Below, piece after piece: positions 61,097 to 64,000 of a stretch of 64,000 bases of DNA. Origin of the DNA: RGIG5612 sp963589005 (lineage in GTDB: Bacteria; Bacillota; Clostridia; Lachnospirales; Lachnospiraceae). The notes below the pieces were generated by a model. That model was not told the origin of the DNA. It ran no database searches and was given only the letters and a program-made list of their open reading frames with translations. The stretch is taken from positions 86,614-150,613 of the forward strand of contig CAVAJR010000001.1 of the NCBI GenBank assembly GCA_963589005.1. The letters run 5' to 3'. A program made the position numbers and the translations under genes. Numbering within the stretch: the stretch's first letter is position 1; each line of letters starts with the position of its first letter.

Positions 61097-62839
61097 TTAT
61101 TCTTCGGGTATTTCAGAATTTGCGGATGCATCTTCTTCAGACTCGCCTTCAGCGGATTCAGCATCAGAGGATGCCAGGCCGAGTAATTCTTCAACATTGG
61201 TTTCTTCTACAAGATAGGGCGTCCATTCGATTTCGCCAGCTTCATCCTTTGCAATGATATATGGGAGAATTGAGTTATCCATGTCCGTTGTCCACCATGT
61301 TCCGTTGCAATCCATAACAGTGTGCCCGACTCCCGCAATTACAATTCCTTCACAATACTGTACTTCAGGAGTGAAGAAAGTAGCAAAGCCCACGTAGTAA
61401 AACCCATGTGCATCATCTGTCCATACCACAAGTGTTGTTTCTGTTCCGGCAGGAATGCCAGGAGCATTTTCAAGAACTGCGATTTGCGTATATTTATCGG
61501 GAAGAATAGAATAATCTGTCCCTGTATCATAAACGGCGGAATAAAGCTCAGAGGCTTCCACTTCATATTCAGCTTTCGACTGATTCATCATCCAGAGCTT
61601 GATGGACTGATCATTTGCGCCCGGATAAGAACTGTTATGAAGTTTGCCTTCCGGGTAATAATAAGTGACCACGCCTGTGATCGGATCTGTCACATAGCCT
61701 CCGTCAGCCATCAGATCCCAATGGGTATTGTCGCCAAGCAGGGCATTAAAATCCTCAGCCGTATAGATATGCCAGAAAATATCTACCCCGAGAACCATTC
61801 CCATACCGACCAGCTTGGTGTAAGCTGTTGCATAGCGAATAGGAGTGGAAGTAGTATCGCCAAGGGACTGCACCATCATAACCTTAGTGCCGGAATCCGC
61901 CAACTGCTGAAGTTCCGCGTCTGACCATGGGGATTCCGCATCAATCTGAACGGTATCCTCCAGCTGGTCACTTCCTGAAACATCATCATAGTTATAGCCG
62001 CCGTCAAAAATAACGATACCGGTTGCCAGCCCCGGATAACGGCTGACAAAATTCATGGTAAAGGTGGATCCTGCAGATTCTCCGGTTATGAAAACCCGGT
62101 TCTCGTCCACTTTGCCTTCCTCGATCAGACGATTGATTTCATTTGCTATTGCCGCACATAAATCATCTACTTCGCCTTCGTTTCTCTGCGGGTACAAAGC
62201 ATAGCATTTCATGATATCCTGTGCGTCTTCTTTCGCAAAGGATACCAGGAAGTTCGCGCCGTAAATATCCCCGGTTGTGGAAATTCCGGAACCTCCAGAA
62301 TTAAATACTACCAAAGGAAGCGGGCCTTCTTCTTCCGCTCCTTCCGGTGTATAAAGGTAGGTGTCCAGAATGGCTGTTCCATATGAAATTTCGTATTCCT
62401 CGAAAGATTCTGTTACAGGGTCAGAGTATTCAAGATCCATGGTCGCATCCACATTGAATGCAGGATTGGTACATGTAAAGGACCAATATCCGTCCCTTCC
62501 ATAACTGTTGTTAGGATAAAAAGCCGGAACCTCAACAGTGACAGTATCGGATGTAAAAGTAACGCCAAGCGCCTGAGCGTCAAAGAAATCTTTATACTCC
62601 ATAGCATCGTAGCAAAGATAGGTTCCGTAGAAATCTTCAGCCGTCATATTCAGAATATTTGCTGTCGAATCCACATAATAGGTAAAGGATGTAATTGCCT
62701 TTCCATAAGGTTCAGAAGTACAGTTGGCTACAACTTTTTCAACTGTTACTTCTGCAGCGGCAGGTTCAGCCGCAAAAACGGTTGCCGGCATTGCCAATGC
62801 ACATGCAGATGCAATTACTACAAATTTTTTCCAGTTCAT
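61097..62839 (-). CDS. Secreted alpha/beta hydrolase (esterase) with unusual N-terminal domain
   Basis: 580 aa: signal peptide MNWKKFVVIASACALAMPAT (site VFA), a beta-rich N-terminal domain (about 25-150), an alpha/beta hydrolase domain with oxyanion LVVFNSGGSG and nucleophile elbow GESAGS (Ser255), and an acidic C-terminal tail rich in Glu/Ser/Asp. A serine esterase of the cell surface or medium; substrate unknown. Start at 62839 with GGAGG 7 nt upstream. It converges on the LytTR regulator gene. Confidence 0.88.
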   Translation of the reverse strand: MNWKKFVVIASACALAMPATVFAAEPAAAEVTVEKVVANCTSEPYGKAITSFTYYVDSTANILNMTAEDFYGTYLCYDAMEYKDFFDAQALGVTFTSDTVTVEVPAFYPNNSYGRDGYWSFTCTNPAFNVDATMDLEYSDPVTESFEEYEISYGTAILDTYLYTPEGAEEEGPLPLVVFNSGGSGISTTGDIYGANFLVSFAKEDAQDIMKCYALYPQRNEGEVDDLCAAIANEINRLIEEGKVDENRVFITGESAGSTFTMNFVSRYPGLATGIVIFDGGYNYDDVSGSDQLEDTVQIDAESPWSDAELQQLADSGTKVMMVQSLGDTTSTPIRYATAYTKLVGMGMVLGVDIFWHIYTAEDFNALLGDNTHWDLMADGGYVTDPITGVVTYYYPEGKLHNSSYPGANDQSIKLWMMNQSKAEYEVEASELYSAVYDTGTDYSILPDKYTQIAVLENAPGIPAGTETTLVVWTDDAHGFYYVGFATFFTPEVQYCEGIVIAGVGHTVMDCNGTWWTTDMDNSILPYIIAKDEAGEIEWTPYLVEETNVEELLGLASSDAESAEGESEEDASANSEIPEE

Positions 62840-63416
62840 ATCAGTCCTCCATTTCTGATAAAATATTTTAAAATCCTTATGCATGGACTATATCATCTCT
62901 TTGAAGGGTTGCGATTCTTAATTCGTATTTTGTACTTTTTTGTGCGTAAGTGGTGCTTGGCAAGCTGCCATGCAGCAGATCTTCAGTCGTTCGGCCGCAT
63001 ATAAAACCGGCCGATGCATGAAGGCACAGTGCTATCGCCAGTCCGTTGATAATGCCGCCGAAGCACTATCTTTATGTAGAGCTTTCTGATAAAATAAAAG
63101 ACATAGGAGCAGGAACATACTTCGGTTCACAAAGGCTGCAGGTTTACGTGGGGAAGTGGGGCTTAAGGCTCCTGTTCTCCACGATTTTTTTGCTATATGG
63201 AAGTCGAGTAATCGCACTTTTGCTTTATGGAAAGGGAACTTATGGCAGATTCAAATAGAAAAAACGATGCTCTCGATGAAGCGGTCACACGGATCAAGGG
63301 AGCCATTCTGCGGGCACAGGCAGAGGCTTCGCGGTCGGAAATGCTGTAATGCTCTGCCAGATCTTGATAAACTGAAGGAAGTGCTGGAAGCGGACTAATA
63401 CAACTCCAAATTTATA
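62840..63416. other. Decayed region upstream of the esterase
   Basis: About 580 bp without an intact gene. A frame at 63242-63349 (MADSNRKNDALDEAVTRIKG, stop after SEML) resembles the start of a DUF1016/YhcG-type nuclease, followed by LDKLKEVLEAD in another frame; the rest of such a gene is lost. Confidence 0.5.
63242..63349 (+). pseudogene. Possible DUF1016 (YhcG-like) N-terminal remnant
   Basis: 35 codons; ALDEAVTRIKGAILRAQAEA is similar to the N-terminal helix of DUF1016 proteins, recalled by pattern rather than aligned. No complete domain remains. Confidence 0.3.
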
Positions 63417-63745
63417 ATGGAGAATTTCAATATGATAGGCAAAATAATCGGAGTCATAATAACCGGCGGAGCAGGAGTCGTTTTAACTGTTTTCGGGTGG
63501 TTGATTTGGAAAAAGGAAAAGCTCTCTCTGATGCATAATTACCATGTTGATAAGGTCTCTATGAAAACAGGACGGCTTTTTGTAAACTGTCTGGCATCGG
63601 CCTTATAGTGATCGGGATCGGGTTATTGGTGACTGCTGTAATTCTTTATATTACAGATTCTGCTTATAGTTTTCTTTGTTTTGCTGTTTGTTTTGCAGCA
63701 GGTTTGGTCATGCTGATTACTGCAGGAGCAAAATATAATCGATGA
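63417..63745 (+). pseudogene. DUF3784-like membrane protein with one-base frameshift
   Basis: The first frame reads MENFNMIGKIIGVIITGGAG, then FGWLIWKKEKLSLMHNYHVD and KVS; one base is missing near 63559, and the protein continues in the next frame as YENRTAFCKLSGIGLIVIG, ITDSAYSFLCFAVCFAAG and GAKYNR, stopping at 63745. Both halves fit the DUF3784 three-helix membrane family, so the original gene had about 109 codons. It is disrupted unless frameshifting or a sequencing error explains it. Confidence 0.75.
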
Positions 63746-64000
63746 ATTCCAGTTTGTATTTTCGGAAAGAAATGATAAAAATCTATGCCAGCAGCAGAGA
63801 TAAATCCGATGCGTCAAAAATGGGTGCAAAATTCACGTTCATGCACCGTTTCGCCAGAAACACGGAGGATTCTCTTTCGACTATCAGAAAGCTGAAAGAC
63901 CATAACATCGAGTGTTATTTTGAAAAGGAAAATATCTGGACATTTGACAGCAAGGGTGAGCTGCTTCTTACGATAATGAGCAGCCTTGCACAGGAAGAGA
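63742..64000 (+). pseudogene. Serine recombinase fragment (open at the window end)
   Basis: From an ATG at 63742 a frame runs off the window: after about 32 unrelated residues it shows FMHRFARNTEDSLSTIRKLK, then IECYFEKENIWTFDSKGELL and MSSLAQEE, the late catalytic domain of a large serine recombinase. The catalytic serine and preceding part are absent, so it is probably a truncated gene, though the rest lies outside the window. Confidence 0.7.

Overview
The window looks like a chromosomal contig of a Gram-positive anaerobe of the class Clostridia, most probably a Lachnospiraceae-type gut bacterium. The reasons are the AT-rich base use, the gene families (redox repressor Rex, the SCIFF peptide with its radical-SAM maturase, the DUF512 radical-SAM protein next to Der and PlsY, YerC next to PcrA, an L13-type leader before rplM-rpsI), strong Gram-positive Shine-Dalgarno sites and many radical-SAM and ABC genes. 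The species cannot be named from the sequence alone. There is one 10-N assembly gap, at 1924-1933, inside a PHP phosphoesterase gene.

Layout. 1-4280: end of an unknown gene, then a minus-strand operon of an ABC-F ATPase, a PHP phosphoesterase and an alpha/beta hydrolase. 4380-7930: rex-alr-CBS protein-yebC, with a Rex-like operator and a promoter that would give a leaderless rex mRNA. 8209-13320: DUF512 radical-SAM protein, der, plsY and a membrane-anchored MutS-like ATPase in one tight operon. 13343-14748: uracil permease. 14813-19613 (minus): an Orn/Lys/Arg-decarboxylase-family enzyme, the SCIFF maturase and SCIFF peptide, and a secreted six-repeat SH3 protein. 19614-21000: a small accessory patch with a GNAT gene, short ORF remnants and a tRNA-Thr(CGU). 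21122-27696: thrH, a TIGR01212-like radical-SAM protein, a secreted purple-acid-phosphatase-like enzyme, a YibE/F membrane protein and rlmI. 27916-30834: a TrpXYZ-like ABC importer. 30942-31995: rplM-rpsI with a consensus promoter and a leader. 32034-36308: EamA transporter, NhaC-type antiporter, murE. 36324-38841: zinc-ribbon membrane protein and TPM-domain protein (YdjG-YdjH-like). 39141-41856: polar amino acid ABC importer. 41894-44232 (minus): LysR regulator, aspartokinase. 44463-47435: trkA-trkH potassium uptake. 47439-52396: small membrane protein, hslO, cold-shock gene, a NodB-like protein that lacks catalytic residues, and an SPFH protein (YdjI-like). 52483-57215: yerC-pcrA, an unknown membrane protein, rlmD.

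From about 57180 to the window end the DNA is a mosaic of broken accessory genes: a SymE-like remnant, a truncated YoeB-type toxin beside an intact RelB-type antitoxin, an Xre regulator with a stop at codon 5, the first part of hsdM, part of an ORF6N protein and two serine-recombinase fragments. Inside it lies an apparently intact module: a GHKL histidine kinase, a divergent LytTR response regulator and a secreted esterase.

The observations most worth checking are: the promoter/operator arrangement giving leaderless rex and leaderless LytTR regulator mRNAs; a nearly leaderless upstream ORF before the ABC-F gene; a family of dispersed ~100-bp palindromic repeats between genes (five sites); the SCIFF system with a terminator between peptide and maturase; the split YdjG/YdjH/YdjI-like set; the NodB-like pseudo-enzyme; and the fragment mosaic at the right end.
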